From Flavobacteriales bacterium UBA7666 (GTDB taxonomy: Bacteria; Bacteroidota; Bacteroidia; Flavobacteriales_D; Crocinitomicaceae): a DNA stretch of 64,000 nt. The translations under genes were made by a program, and so were the position numbers. Within the stretch, counting starts at the first letter, position 1. The number at the start of each line of letters is the position of its first letter. Below the pieces are notes generated by a model. The model made no database searches. It was not told where the DNA came from and was given only the letters and a program-made list of their open reading frames with translations. Where the stretch lies: contig DLHO01000017.1 in the NCBI GenBank assembly GCA_002483265.1, positions 1 to 64,000 of the forward strand, in the 5' to 3' direction. This document shows, one piece after another, positions 32,848 through 41,584 of the stretch.

Positions 32848-34557
32848 CTATTTTTTGATCACTAATTTTTGAGTGGAAATACTGTTTTCAGTTTTCAAAA
32901 CAACCTGATAAATTCCCGTTTGAATGGCATTCACAGGAACTTCATTGTTTAAAATGTTCTTCGCTTCCAAAACCAATTTTCCAGTCAGATCATAAATGGA
33001 AATTTCAGTTACTGCAGCACCGCTAAATTGAATTTTATCTTCAGCAGGATTTGGATACATGTTAATCAATTCCGTTTTCGATTCATTCAATCCCAATGGG
33101 ATTTGATTGATATTATACGTTGTATTGGTAATGATCGCCGGATTGAAATCGAAATAGATGTAAGCCGTGTTTTCGATTACTGAACCAACTGATAAACCTG
33201 GATTTTCAGAAATTGAATAGATAACGAAACCTTGTGATGCATCTAAATCAACAGCGCTTTGTCCCAGATTAATGTCGTTGAATGAGAACGTGACAACGCG
33301 TGTAGTCGGATCGATGGAAGTTGCAACTCCGTGTTTTGCTCCGACATATTTAAATGTGGAAAGATCTAAGTTCGCAGCAATCGTATCCTGAACTACCACA
33401 TCCATTGCATCATAGTTTCCATCATTTTGGAAATGAATCACATATTCGAATTCTTGGACACTGTTCGGATCGATATTCGTTGGCTGATCAACCAATTTCT
33501 CATTCGGGTCATATGAATTAAGTACTACACCGCAGATTGTGTCCATGTTATTTGCTAAATAGGAATCGTTTGGATTTGATAAAGCTAGCTGAAAACAATA
33601 TGGAGTTCCGGCAGGCGTATTTCCTGGGAAAGTAAACGGAATGTGAATGTATTGACAATCTGAAAGACCTAAAATGTCAAACGTTAAGATATTTCCAACT
33701 ACTACCGGATTTGTAAGTCCAGTTGTATTTGGAATAAAGTTCCCGGGCATTTGAAGTGAGACAGAAACATCCGAAGTATCCGAACATGCATAATTGCAAA
33801 TATTCAAATACAGATGACCCGTTTGTAAAGGCGCAACAAAGTTTGAGCCCCAGCCATAGCTTACTCCAAAATCAGGATTCGGACTTGGTGTGCTGCAACT
33901 AACCGTCATTGTTTGCTGTGGATTGTTTGCCATCCCGTTCGGATTGAATGAAGTGATGGTAAAATTCGGACTCGTTTGAATCAACCCATTTAAAGCTAAC
34001 CAATTCGGATCGATTTGAGCGGTGTATGGTGCATTCGCAGGATTTAAACCGGTATAAACCGTTACTGTTCCAGGGCTCGTTGAAGGTAACAAAACTGTCA
34101 CCGTTCCGTTTACATCCGTAAATTGATACGGAACATTTACGTAGTTGACAGAAGGAGCGGTCTGCATCGTGTAAATCCACAAATAACCGCAGTTAGAAGC
34201 TCCTTGTGCATTAACTGCAAGTGTTTGACCTGCGTCTACATTTGCTCCGGCTGTTCCGCTGTAAATATTGAATAGTACGTTATAACTTCCGGGAAGTGTA
34301 TACCCATGCATTACTTGCGTGTACTGCGTGATATTTCCGGCAGTAGTTGAGTAATTGTAGGTAGTGGTGTTTCCATCACCCCAATCTACAGATAAAACTC
34401 CTCCGGTTTCAGGTAAAGTACCGATTGTCATTTGAACACCAATTGTTGTTTGGCATCCATAGGATGTATCGGCATAGAAAGTATAACCTGTAGTTTGACC
34501 GAAACTTGTCAAATGAGCTAAACAGATTAAGGATAAGAGCGTGTAAAATTTTTTCAT
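32848..34557 (-). CDS. T9SS type-A secreted protein with PKD-like and DUF11-like domains
   Basis: The 569-aa protein has a signal peptide (about 1-20, ending TSFGQ). A PKD-like domain at about 25-115 is visible (SVDWGDGNTTTYNYS; HGYTLPGSYNVLFNIYSG), followed by beta-rich regions. At about 340-490 is the Bacteroidetes domain that starts NSYDPNEKLVDQP and continues FEYVIHFQNDGNYDAMDVVV and IYFDFNPAIITNTTYN, related to DUF11/DUF7619-type repeats. The C-terminal ~75 residues (LINMYPNPAEDKIQFSGAAV; GIYQVVLKTENSISTQKLVI) are a type-A T9SS sorting domain. No enzymatic motif was seen. A near -7 box (AACCTTTG on the minus strand, 34593-34600) precedes the start. Confidence 0.87.
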   Translation of the reverse strand: MKKFYTLLSLICLAHLTSFGQTTGYTFYADTSYGCQTTIGVQMTIGTLPETGGVLSVDWGDGNTTTYNYSTTAGNITQYTQVMHGYTLPGSYNVLFNIYSGTAGANVDAGQTLAVNAQGASNCGYLWIYTMQTAPSVNYVNVPYQFTDVNGTVTVLLPSTSPGTVTVYTGLNPANAPYTAQIDPNWLALNGLIQTSPNFTITSFNPNGMANNPQQTMTVSCSTPSPNPDFGVSYGWGSNFVAPLQTGHLYLNICNYACSDTSDVSVSLQMPGNFIPNTTGLTNPVVVGNILTFDILGLSDCQYIHIPFTFPGNTPAGTPYCFQLALSNPNDSYLANNMDTICGVVLNSYDPNEKLVDQPTNIDPNSVQEFEYVIHFQNDGNYDAMDVVVQDTIAANLDLSTFKYVGAKHGVATSIDPTTRVVTFSFNDINLGQSAVDLDASQGFVIYSISENPGLSVGSVIENTAYIYFDFNPAIITNTTYNINQIPLGLNESKTELINMYPNPAEDKIQFSGAAVTEISIYDLTGKLVLEAKNILNNEVPVNAIQTGIYQVVLKTENSISTQKLVIKK

Positions 34558-34705
34558 AGTAACTAGTTTTATAGAAAGACTCTCAAAAAAAACAAAGGTT
34601 GTAAAAGTCTGAAGTTAATTATGTTAATGGCGGATTTGAATGAGTAACAAACAGAATTGTGAAGTTCTTTTTCAAGATGTTTTACGGAGAGTTTTTCTGA
34701 ACTTT

Positions 34706-34713
34706 TATATTTG
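34706..34713 (+). promoter_or_regulatory. Promoter -7 box very close to the tex start
   Basis: TATATTTG matches TAnnTTTG exactly and ends 5 bp before the ATG at 34719. With the usual spacing to the start site, the tex mRNA would be leaderless or nearly so. Confidence 0.55.
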
Positions 34714-34718
34714 TGTCT

Positions 34719-36830
34719 ATGCAAAAAAATGAATTCGTACTAAATGCCTCAGGATTAAAAGAAAAGGCAATTCAAAATACCATTGGATTATTGGAGGGAG
34801 GAGCAACTGTTCCATTCATTTCAAGATACAGAAAAGAGATGACGGGTGGTTTGGATGAGGTCCAAATTGCTCAGGTCAGAGATTTAGCTAAAAAGTATGA
34901 CGAACTCATTTCCCGTCAGCAAACGATTGTTGCTTCAATTGAAGAACAAGGAAAATTGACGGATGAATTGAAAACAAAAGTGTTGACTTGTTTTGACTCG
35001 ATTGTATTAGAGGATATTTATTTGCCATATAAACAGAAACGTCAAACCAAAGGCGATAAAGCGAAGAAATTAGGTTTGGAGCCGTTGGCGCGCATGATTA
35101 TGTCGCAGCGCGGAGGAGATCCGGAACAAATGGCCGAACGCTTCCTGAAAGGCGATGTGGTAGATGAAGATATGGCAATTCAGGGTGCTGTGGATATTAT
35201 GGCAGAATGGATTAATGAGAATGCAATTGCTCGTGGTCGTGTTCGTACCTTGTTTCAACGCAAAGCAATTTTCGCTTCCAAACTGGTGAAAGGAAAAGAG
35301 GAAGAAGGAGCAAAATACCGTGATTACTTTGATTTTTCCGAACCGCTTTACAAAACAGCTTCCCACCGTTTTCTGGCAATTATCCGTGCAGAAAGAGAAG
35401 GGATTTTATCCTTAAAAGCGCAACCTGAAAAAGACGACGCTTTGGAATCTTTGGAGCGATTCTTTGTGAAGACAGATGATGAATGTGGAGATTTAGTAGC
35501 AAAAGCTTGTAAAGAATCGTATTCCCGATTGATGTGTTCTTCTTTGGAAAATGAATTACTCGCTCAAGCTAAAGAGAAAGCAGATAAAGAAGCAATTTCC
35601 GTTTTTTCAACCAACCTGAAACAGTTATTGCTCGCTCCCCCCGTTGGAAATAAGCGCACCTTGGCAATTGATCCGGGTTTCAGAACAGGCTGTAAAGTGG
35701 TTTGTTTGGATGAACATGGAAATCTATTGACGAATGTGACGATCTATCCGCACGCACCACAAAACGAAAAAGACAAAGCTTCGGCTAAAATTTTCCAGTT
35801 GGTTCAATCGTATAAAATGGAAGCAATTGCCATCGGTGACGGCACGGCAGGAAGAGAAACAGAATCGTTCATCAAACACATTCGTTTTGACAGAGATCTG
35901 GACGTTTATGTGGTACGTGAAGATGGGGCTTCTATTTATTCAGCAAGTCCGATAGCGCGAAAAGAATTCCCGGATTACGATGTAACCGTTCGCGGAGCGG
36001 TTTCAATTGGTCGCCGATTGATGGATCCTTTGGCTGAATTAGTGAAAATTGACGCGAAATCAGTTGGTGTTGGTCAATACCAGCACGAAGTGAATCAAAC
36101 TTCTTTGAAAGATGCATTGGATGACGTGGTGGTTTCTGCCGTAAATGCTGTTGGGGTTGATCTAAATACGGCCTCACCTTATTTATTGAGTTACGTCTCC
36201 GGTCTCGGTTTAGGTCTGGCTGAAAACATCGTTGCTTACAGAACGGAAAACGGCGGAATTAAATCGCGCGAAGAACTCAAAAAAGTAAAACGATTAGGAG
36301 ATAAAGCATACGAACAAGCTGCAGGATTTTTGCGTGTTCGCGATGGTGAAAACCCATTAGATAATTCGTCTGTTCACCCGGAAAGCTACAAATTTGTGAA
36401 TCAAATTGTCAAAAAGTTAGGAGTCGAATTGAAAGACCTGATTGGAAATGAAGCCAAATTGAAAGAGGTGAAACAGTCCGATTTTTCTGAGATCGATTCC
36501 TTTACATTTACGGATATCATTAAAGAATTAAAGAAACCTGGTCGGGATCCGAGAAAGCAAGCAAAAGTGTTGGAATTTGATAGTCGAATCCGCACCATTT
36601 CAGATTTAAAAGAAGGGATGATCCTTACCGGAATTGTAACGAATGTTACCAATTTTGGAGCTTTCGTTAATATTGGAATTAAGGAAAACGGATTAATCCA
36701 TAAATCGCAATTGGCGGATGTTTATGTGGAAGATCCTACTCAGTTTATCTCATTGCATGAACATGTGGAAGTGCGTGTAGTAGAAATTGATGAAGCCAGA
36801 AAACGGATTGGATTGCAGCGGTTGAATTAA
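34719..36830 (+). CDS. tex: Tex family S1 RNA-binding transcription accessory protein
   Basis: The 703-aa protein starts at ATG 34719; an in-frame GTG at 34713 overlaps the promoter box. Order: Tex N-terminal helical region (VPFISRYRKEMTGGLDEVQI; LPYKQKRQTKGDKAKKLGLE), a YqgF/RNase H-like domain at about 320-450 (TLAIDPGFRTGCKVVCLDEH; IAIGDGTAGRETE), helix-hairpin-helix segments at about 485-560 (LNTASPYLLSYVSGLGLGLA; KVKRLGDKAYEQAAGFLRV), and a C-terminal S1 domain at about 630-703 (GIVTNVTNFGAFVNIGIKEN). Tex acts in transcription and RNA handling; the exact role is unsettled. The 161-aa exported protein starts 45 bp downstream and may be co-transcribed. Confidence 0.95.
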   Translation: MQKNEFVLNASGLKEKAIQNTIGLLEGGATVPFISRYRKEMTGGLDEVQIAQVRDLAKKYDELISRQQTIVASIEEQGKLTDELKTKVLTCFDSIVLEDIYLPYKQKRQTKGDKAKKLGLEPLARMIMSQRGGDPEQMAERFLKGDVVDEDMAIQGAVDIMAEWINENAIARGRVRTLFQRKAIFASKLVKGKEEEGAKYRDYFDFSEPLYKTASHRFLAIIRAEREGILSLKAQPEKDDALESLERFFVKTDDECGDLVAKACKESYSRLMCSSLENELLAQAKEKADKEAISVFSTNLKQLLLAPPVGNKRTLAIDPGFRTGCKVVCLDEHGNLLTNVTIYPHAPQNEKDKASAKIFQLVQSYKMEAIAIGDGTAGRETESFIKHIRFDRDLDVYVVREDGASIYSASPIARKEFPDYDVTVRGAVSIGRRLMDPLAELVKIDAKSVGVGQYQHEVNQTSLKDALDDVVVSAVNAVGVDLNTASPYLLSYVSGLGLGLAENIVAYRTENGGIKSREELKKVKRLGDKAYEQAAGFLRVRDGENPLDNSSVHPESYKFVNQIVKKLGVELKDLIGNEAKLKEVKQSDFSEIDSFTFTDIIKELKKPGRDPRKQAKVLEFDSRIRTISDLKEGMILTGIVTNVTNFGAFVNIGIKENGLIHKSQLADVYVEDPTQFISLHEHVEVRVVEIDEARKRIGLQRLN

Positions 36831-36874
36831 AAACGGCATAAAAAGTGTATACTTACTATTCAAAAACAACTATT

Positions 36875-37360
36875 ATGAAGAAAACTATTTTTTTAGCATT
36901 GATGCTGGTTTCAGGAATTGCTTTGGGACAAAATTACAACTCGGGAGATGTAGAATTGGATGCAAGCCTGAAGATTGTGAATACAGACGCGAACAAGGAT
37001 ATGACTTTTTTCAAAGCAAATTTGGCTAAAACGTTCAATGTTACTGTTCCTAAAGTAGAGACTTGTTTTAAAGCAGGAATGAATGCCGGAGATGCATATA
37101 TGGCATTTGAGATTTCGAATCTCACGAGAAAACCCATCGAAGATGTGATTACTGTTTATAAGACGAGTAAATCAAAAGGCTGGGGTGTAATGGCAAAAGA
37201 ATTGGGAATTAAACCCGGTTCAGCTGAATTCCATGCATTGAAAGGAAAGGCAAAGGATAAATCGAAAGGAAATTCCAAAGGAAATGGTACCGGTGGAGGT
37301 AGTGGAAAAGGGAATGGAAAAGGGAATTCCGGGAAATCTAATGGCAACGGAAAGAAATAA
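36875..37360 (+). CDS. Small exported protein with Gly/Lys/Asn-rich tail
   Basis: The 161-aa protein starts at ATG 36875, fixed by the signal peptide MKKTIFLALMLVSGIALGQ. The middle (about 20-120) is a compact domain with TFFKANLAKTFNVTVPKVET, GMNAGDAYMAFEISNLTRKP and a helix YKTSKSKGWGVMAKELGIKP. The last ~40 residues are low-complexity Lys/Gly/Asn/Ser repeats (KGNSKGNGTGGGSGKGNGKG), very basic and probably disordered. I do not recognise the family. The basic tail could bind nucleic acid or cell-surface polymers, but that is speculation. A terminator follows. Confidence 0.65.
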   Translation: MKKTIFLALMLVSGIALGQNYNSGDVELDASLKIVNTDANKDMTFFKANLAKTFNVTVPKVETCFKAGMNAGDAYMAFEISNLTRKPIEDVITVYKTSKSKGWGVMAKELGIKPGSAEFHALKGKAKDKSKGNSKGNGTGGGSGKGNGKGNSGKSNGNGKK

Positions 37361-37362
37361 TA

Positions 37363-37399
37363 GAGCCCTGATTCGTTCATACGGATTGGGGCTTTTTTG
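37363..37399 (+). terminator. Intrinsic terminator after the 161-aa gene
   Basis: agccctgattcg (37365-37376) pairs imperfectly, with G-T wobbles, with cggattggggct (37381-37392). A run of six T follows. It lies just after the stop at 37360. Confidence 0.7.
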
Positions 37400-37505
37400 A
37401 TTTGAGAGATTGGTATATGTGATACTGAATGTTTGATTTTGCTTGTAAATAGATACAACTTGTCCTGCCTATGCGGGATGTTTATCCGTATTTAGTGATA
37501 ATCTA

Positions 37506-37540
37506 TTACAAAAAATGTAATATTGCCAATTCGCAATATT
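37506..37540. repeat. Two small inverted repeats in the 3' region of the DUF2459 gene
   Basis: attaca/tgtaat (about 37506-37522) and aatattgc (37519-37526)/gcaatatt (37533-37540) follow each other. They lie downstream of the leftward gene ending at 37574 but lack a T run, so termination is uncertain. Confidence 0.4.
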
Positions 37541-37573
37541 GCGAACCGACTGATTTCATTGACCTGTAGAAGA

Positions 37574-38263
37574 TTAATCCAGGTATTTCGAAAAAATGGC
37601 TCCTTTGAATGGAGTCCATACACATGCTTTTTGTCCACCTCGCTTTAATGCGTTATTCGTCCAGGTATTACATGTGTAAGTCATATTGTACTCAATACTT
37701 GAATCGTAGAAGAAATCATATGTTCCATAAGGATGGTTTTCGATGACCTTCGCTTTACCCTTTTCAAACTGAAAACTACATTTGATAAAAGCACATAACT
37801 TTTGATATTGCTTTTTGCTTAGTTTCAGTTCGACCAAACCCGACTTCGCCAAATCTTTTGGAGTACACAAAATTAAATGCATGGCACCGGGACCTCTCCC
37901 AAATACCGTATTCAAAACAACTCCCACCTCCATATCGCTCCATTCTTTGGTTCTCATAAAGAAATTCTTGTCGCCCCAACCAAACTTTAAATGTGTTTGA
38001 AATGTATCAACCGATAAAGCTTTTTCCATGTTTAATGTTTTCTTCCAATCCATTAGTGGGTGGTGAATCGGTAGAATGACATCCGAATGAATTCCATTCG
38101 TTGAAATATAAATGATTTCCGTTTTTGGATCAGTTGTTTTTTCAGCTTGCACTACGAAAGGAGAAACAGCAAGAAAGATCAGGATGTAAATAGCGATCAA
38201 AGCAAAAAGGATTTCAAAGCAAATTCGAAGGCCAGCAGCAATTATCTTCAAGGCTTTTTTCAT
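37574..38263 (-). CDS. DUF2459/TIGR02117 family membrane-anchored protein
   Basis: The 229-aa protein has one N-terminal hydrophobic helix (FEILFALIAIYILIFLAVSP, about 17-37). The rest shows the family features IIYISTNGIHSDVILPIHH, LKFGWGDKNFFMRTKEWSDM and the ending YNMTYTCNTWTNNALKRGGQ with a conserved Cys-Asn-Thr-Trp. The family (sometimes called conserved hypothetical urease-region protein) has no agreed function. The conserved His and Cys hint at an NlpC-like or transacylase fold, but this is inference. A 40-bp hairpin repeat lies 19 bp upstream. It is divergent from valS. Confidence 0.82.
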   Translation of the reverse strand: MKKALKIIAAGLRICFEILFALIAIYILIFLAVSPFVVQAEKTTDPKTEIIYISTNGIHSDVILPIHHPLMDWKKTLNMEKALSVDTFQTHLKFGWGDKNFFMRTKEWSDMEVGVVLNTVFGRGPGAMHLILCTPKDLAKSGLVELKLSKKQYQKLCAFIKCSFQFEKGKAKVIENHPYGTYDFFYDSSIEYNMTYTCNTWTNNALKRGGQKACVWTPFKGAIFSKYLD

Positions 38264-38281
38264 AGGGTCGTTTGAACAAAT

Positions 38282-38321
38282 GTAGAAGAAAAAGCGATAG
38301 CTTTTGAAGATTGAGTTAAAA
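38282..38321. repeat. 40-bp dispersed hairpin repeat, copy B
   Basis: It matches copy A (32262-32301) at 38 of 40 positions, with the same aaaagc-gata-gctttt hairpin (38290-38305). Loose similarity may continue beyond the 40 bp (agtaatgatgga here against agtaacgaggga). Confidence 0.75.
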
Positions 38322-38408
38322 TCCGCCGCAACGGATTAGTGTGGTAGTAATGATGGAAAACCAATAGCTCAGTCGGCATAAAAATAGTGAAAATGACCTA
38401 TTTCCACC

Positions 38409-38438
38409 TTGATAAATTGCCCCGTTTTAGTACCTTTG
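38409..38438 (+). promoter_or_regulatory. valS promoter
   Basis: TTG at 38409-38411 and TACCTTTG at 38431-38438 are 19 bp apart, a good match to the Bacteroidetes -33/-7 promoter. The start codon is 34 bp downstream. Confidence 0.7.
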
Positions 38439-38472
38439 CAACTTAAAAAGAACAACATAATAAAAAAGCAAC

Positions 38473-41100
38473 ATGGAAATTCCAAAAACGTACGAACCCC
38501 GTTCAGCAGAAGAACGATGGTACAGCCATTGGATGGCTAAGGGTTACTTTCATTCAGAACCAGATGATCGTGAGCCTTTTACTGTCGTCATTCCTCCGCC
38601 AAATGTAACGGGTGTCTTGCACATGGGACACATGTTGAACAATACTATTCAGGACGTACTGGTTCGCAAGGCGCGAATGGAAGGAAAAAATGCGTGTTGG
38701 GTTCCCGGAACCGATCATGCATCCATTGCTACTGAAGCGAAAGTAGTTCAGAAATTGCGTGAGGAAGGAATCAAGAAATCAGATCTTTCCCGCGATGAGT
38801 TTTTGAAACATGCTTTTGCCTGGAAAGAAAAATATGGAGGTGTAATCTTGCAGCAATTAAAGAAGTTAGGTGCTTCTTGTGATTGGGAAAGAACTTCCTT
38901 TACAATGGATCCTGAGTATTCCGATTCGGTAATTGATGTATTTATTGATCTATTCAATAAAGGAAAGATTTATCGCGGTGTTCGTATGATCAACTGGGAT
39001 CCAGAAGCTCGCACGGCACTTTCTGATGAAGAAGTAATTCACAAAGAAGTAAACTCGAAACTGTTTCACGTTCGCTATAAAGTAGCTGGAACTGAAGATC
39101 AGTGGTTAACAATTGCAACAACACGTCCCGAAACAATTTTGGGCGACTCGGCAATTTGTATTCACCCGGATGATGAGCGTTACAAGCATTTGCATGGAAA
39201 GCATGCGATTGTTCCGATTGCAAATCGCACAGTTCCTATTATTTGTGACGAATATGTAGAAATGGAATTCGGAACAGGATGTTTGAAAGTAACACCTGCT
39301 CACGATGTGAATGACTACGAATTGGGTAAAAAATACGATTTAGAAACCATCGATATTTTCCACGATAACGGAATTGTAAACGAAAATGGCTTGCATTATG
39401 CAGGAATGGATCGTTTCGATGTTCGGAAGGAAATTGCGAAAGAATTGGATGATAAAGGTTACTTAGTAAAAGTAGAGGATCATATTAATAAGATCGGTTA
39501 TTCTGAGCGTACAAATTGTGTAATTGAACCACGTTTGTCCTTGCAATGGTTTGTCTCCATGAAAGAATTGGCTCAACCGGCTTTGGAAAACGTAATGAAT
39601 GGAAACATTTCGTTTCATCCGGATAAATTCAAGAATACTTACCGTCATTGGATGGAAAATGTAAAGGATTGGTGTATTTCCCGTCAGCTTTGGTGGGGAC
39701 ATCGCATTCCTGCATGGTACTACGGTGAAGGTTCGGAAGATTTTGTTATTGCAAAGACAGTTGAAGAGGCAATTATATTCGCTTCCAGAAAAGCGGGAAA
39801 AGCAATTTCAGCGACTGACTTGAAGCAAGACGAAGATGTATTGGATACGTGGTTCTCCTCCTGGTTATGGCCAATTTCTGTTTTCAACGGATTGACTCAG
39901 CCTGGAAATAAAGAGATCAAGTATTACTATCCGACCAATGATTTGGTAACGGCTCCGGAGATCATGTTCTTCTGGGTAGCACGTATGATCATTGCAGGAT
40001 ATGAATACATGGGTGAATTGCCATTCAGAAATGTATATTATACAGGAATTGTTCGCGATAAACTGGGGCGTAAGATGTCCAAGTCACTAGGGAACTCTCC
40101 GGATCCGATTGAGTTAATTGAGAAATACGGAGCGGACGGTGTTCGTTTAGGAATTTTGATTTCTTCTCCGGCTGGAAACGATTTGCCTTTTGACAGCAGT
40201 CAGTGTGAGCAGGGAAGAAACTTCACCAATAAAATTTGGAATGCCGCGCGTTTGGTGATGGGTTGGGAAGTAAAACCAATCGAACAACCAAAAGCGTCAA
40301 TCAAAGCAATCGAATGGTTTAATGCACGCTTCAATCAGGAATTGGAAAACATCAATGAGTTGATGGGGAAATTCAAGATTTCTGAAGCATTGATGGCAAT
40401 TTACAAGTTGGTTTGGGATGATTTCTGCGCATGGTATTTGGAAATGATTAAACCTGGGTATGAACAACCAATTGATCAGGCAACTTTGGATCAAACCATT
40501 GTTTTCTTTGAAAAATTGTTGTGTTTGTTGCAGCCGTTCACTCCTTTTGTTGCTGAAGAATTGTGGCACTTATTGAGAGAGCGTAAAGAAGGTGAAGATA
40601 TCATCATTGCAAAATGGCCTGCCGTTGAAGCATTTGATTCTGCTGTTTTGAAGCAGTTTGGATTAGCTGAAGAAGTGGTGATCAATATTCGTAATATTCG
40701 CAAGAAGAACAATATTGCAAATAAAGTTCGCATTGAGTTATTCGTGAAAAAGAACATGGAATTGGATGCTTCGTTTGATTCGGTAATTCTGAAGATGGGG
40801 AATCTTTCTTTGATGGAATATACAACCGAAAAAGTTTCGAATGCAAATTCATTTCTGGTACAGTCCAATGAATATTTTATTCCTTTCGGAGAAGCAATTG
40901 ATGTCTCTGCGGAAAAGGAAAAGATGGAAGAAGAGTTGAATTATACCAAAGGCTTTTTGAAAAGTGTTCAAGGAAAATTGAGTAACGAAAAATTCGTGAA
41001 CGGAGCACCAGAACAAGTTTTGGCTAGTGAACGTAAAAAAGAGGCAGATGCTTTACAGAAAATTGCCATTTTGGAAGAAAAACTGGCAAGTCTGAATTAA
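38473..41100 (+). CDS. valS: Valine--tRNA ligase
   Basis: This class I aminoacyl-tRNA synthetase charges tRNA-Val. The 875-aa protein has the HIGH-type motif HMGH at residues 50-53 (PPPNVTGVLHMGHMLN) and KMSKS at 534-538 (DKLGRKMSKSLGN). The CP1 editing domain lies between them (LTIATTRPETILGD; VEMEFGTGCLKVTPAHDVND), as does WCISRQLWWGHRIPAWY. The anticodon-binding helical domain follows (LMGKFKISEALMAIYKLVWD). The C-terminus is the usual ValRS coiled-coil arm (EKMEEELNYTKGFLKSVQGK). It is monocistronic, with a terminator just after the stop. Confidence 0.98.
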   Translation: MEIPKTYEPRSAEERWYSHWMAKGYFHSEPDDREPFTVVIPPPNVTGVLHMGHMLNNTIQDVLVRKARMEGKNACWVPGTDHASIATEAKVVQKLREEGIKKSDLSRDEFLKHAFAWKEKYGGVILQQLKKLGASCDWERTSFTMDPEYSDSVIDVFIDLFNKGKIYRGVRMINWDPEARTALSDEEVIHKEVNSKLFHVRYKVAGTEDQWLTIATTRPETILGDSAICIHPDDERYKHLHGKHAIVPIANRTVPIICDEYVEMEFGTGCLKVTPAHDVNDYELGKKYDLETIDIFHDNGIVNENGLHYAGMDRFDVRKEIAKELDDKGYLVKVEDHINKIGYSERTNCVIEPRLSLQWFVSMKELAQPALENVMNGNISFHPDKFKNTYRHWMENVKDWCISRQLWWGHRIPAWYYGEGSEDFVIAKTVEEAIIFASRKAGKAISATDLKQDEDVLDTWFSSWLWPISVFNGLTQPGNKEIKYYYPTNDLVTAPEIMFFWVARMIIAGYEYMGELPFRNVYYTGIVRDKLGRKMSKSLGNSPDPIELIEKYGADGVRLGILISSPAGNDLPFDSSQCEQGRNFTNKIWNAARLVMGWEVKPIEQPKASIKAIEWFNARFNQELENINELMGKFKISEALMAIYKLVWDDFCAWYLEMIKPGYEQPIDQATLDQTIVFFEKLLCLLQPFTPFVAEELWHLLRERKEGEDIIIAKWPAVEAFDSAVLKQFGLAEEVVINIRNIRKKNNIANKVRIELFVKKNMELDASFDSVILKMGNLSLMEYTTEKVSNANSFLVQSNEYFIPFGEAIDVSAEKEKMEEELNYTKGFLKSVQGKLSNEKFVNGAPEQVLASERKKEADALQKIAILEEKLASLN

Positions 41101-41121
41101 AAATTCAAAGAAAAAAAGAGG

Positions 41122-41158
41122 AAGAGGTATTCGTTGAGACGGGTACCTCTTTTTTTTG
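41122..41158 (+). terminator. valS terminator
   Basis: aagaggta (41122-41129) pairs with tacctctt (41144-41151), followed by a run of T to 41157. It begins 21 bp after the valS stop. Confidence 0.85.
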
Positions 41159-41269
41159 AAGTCTTAAGAAAAACGTTTTAGTTCTGATATTTCGCTTCGA
41201 AGGAATAGAAAATAATGAGTTGGAATAAAAAAAAATAGCGTTTAAGTGTCTCATATCAAGTTGATTGCG

Positions 41270-41277
41270 TATTTTTG
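41270..41277 (+). promoter_or_regulatory. Promoter -7 box of the 41.3 kb gene pair
   Basis: TATTTTTG matches TAnnTTTG and lies 19 bp before ATG 41297. No clear -33 TTG was seen at the right distance. Confidence 0.5.
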
Positions 41278-41296
41278 AGTCAAACTACAACTTATT

Positions 41297-41581
41297 ATGA
41301 AAACACTTGCGTTTATTTTGCTGTCCGTTTGTTCTCTTCAGGCACAAGCGCAAACGAGTAAGCAACAAATCCCATTGGAATATCCTGTTCAGCAGTTATT
41401 AGGTGTTGAATACGAAATCAAGGATGTTCCACAGCCTGATAGCAATCGCCTATTACTGATCCCTTATGTTGAACTGACAGCTCAGCGTGCACGCGAAGTT
41501 GATGTAGAGATTTTTGATCCTGCGAGTAACTACACCATCGTGCTATATTCGGATGTTAAGTGTCAACAAAACAAGCACTAA
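41297..41581 (+). CDS. Small secreted protein of unknown function
   Basis: The 94-aa protein has a signal peptide (MKTLAFILLSVCSLQAQAQ). The mature part is ~75 residues (QIPLEYPVQQLLGVEYEIKD; LLLIPYVELTAQRAREVDVE; SNYTIVLYSDVKCQQNKH), with one cysteine near the C-terminus. No known family was recognised. It ends 3 bp before the next gene, so the two are almost certainly co-translated. This repeats the small-secreted-protein plus large-secreted-protein plan seen at 7704 and 14670, although the sequence is not related by eye. Confidence 0.65.
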   Translation: MKTLAFILLSVCSLQAQAQTSKQQIPLEYPVQQLLGVEYEIKDVPQPDSNRLLLIPYVELTAQRAREVDVEIFDPASNYTIVLYSDVKCQQNKH

Positions 41582-41584
41582 ATC

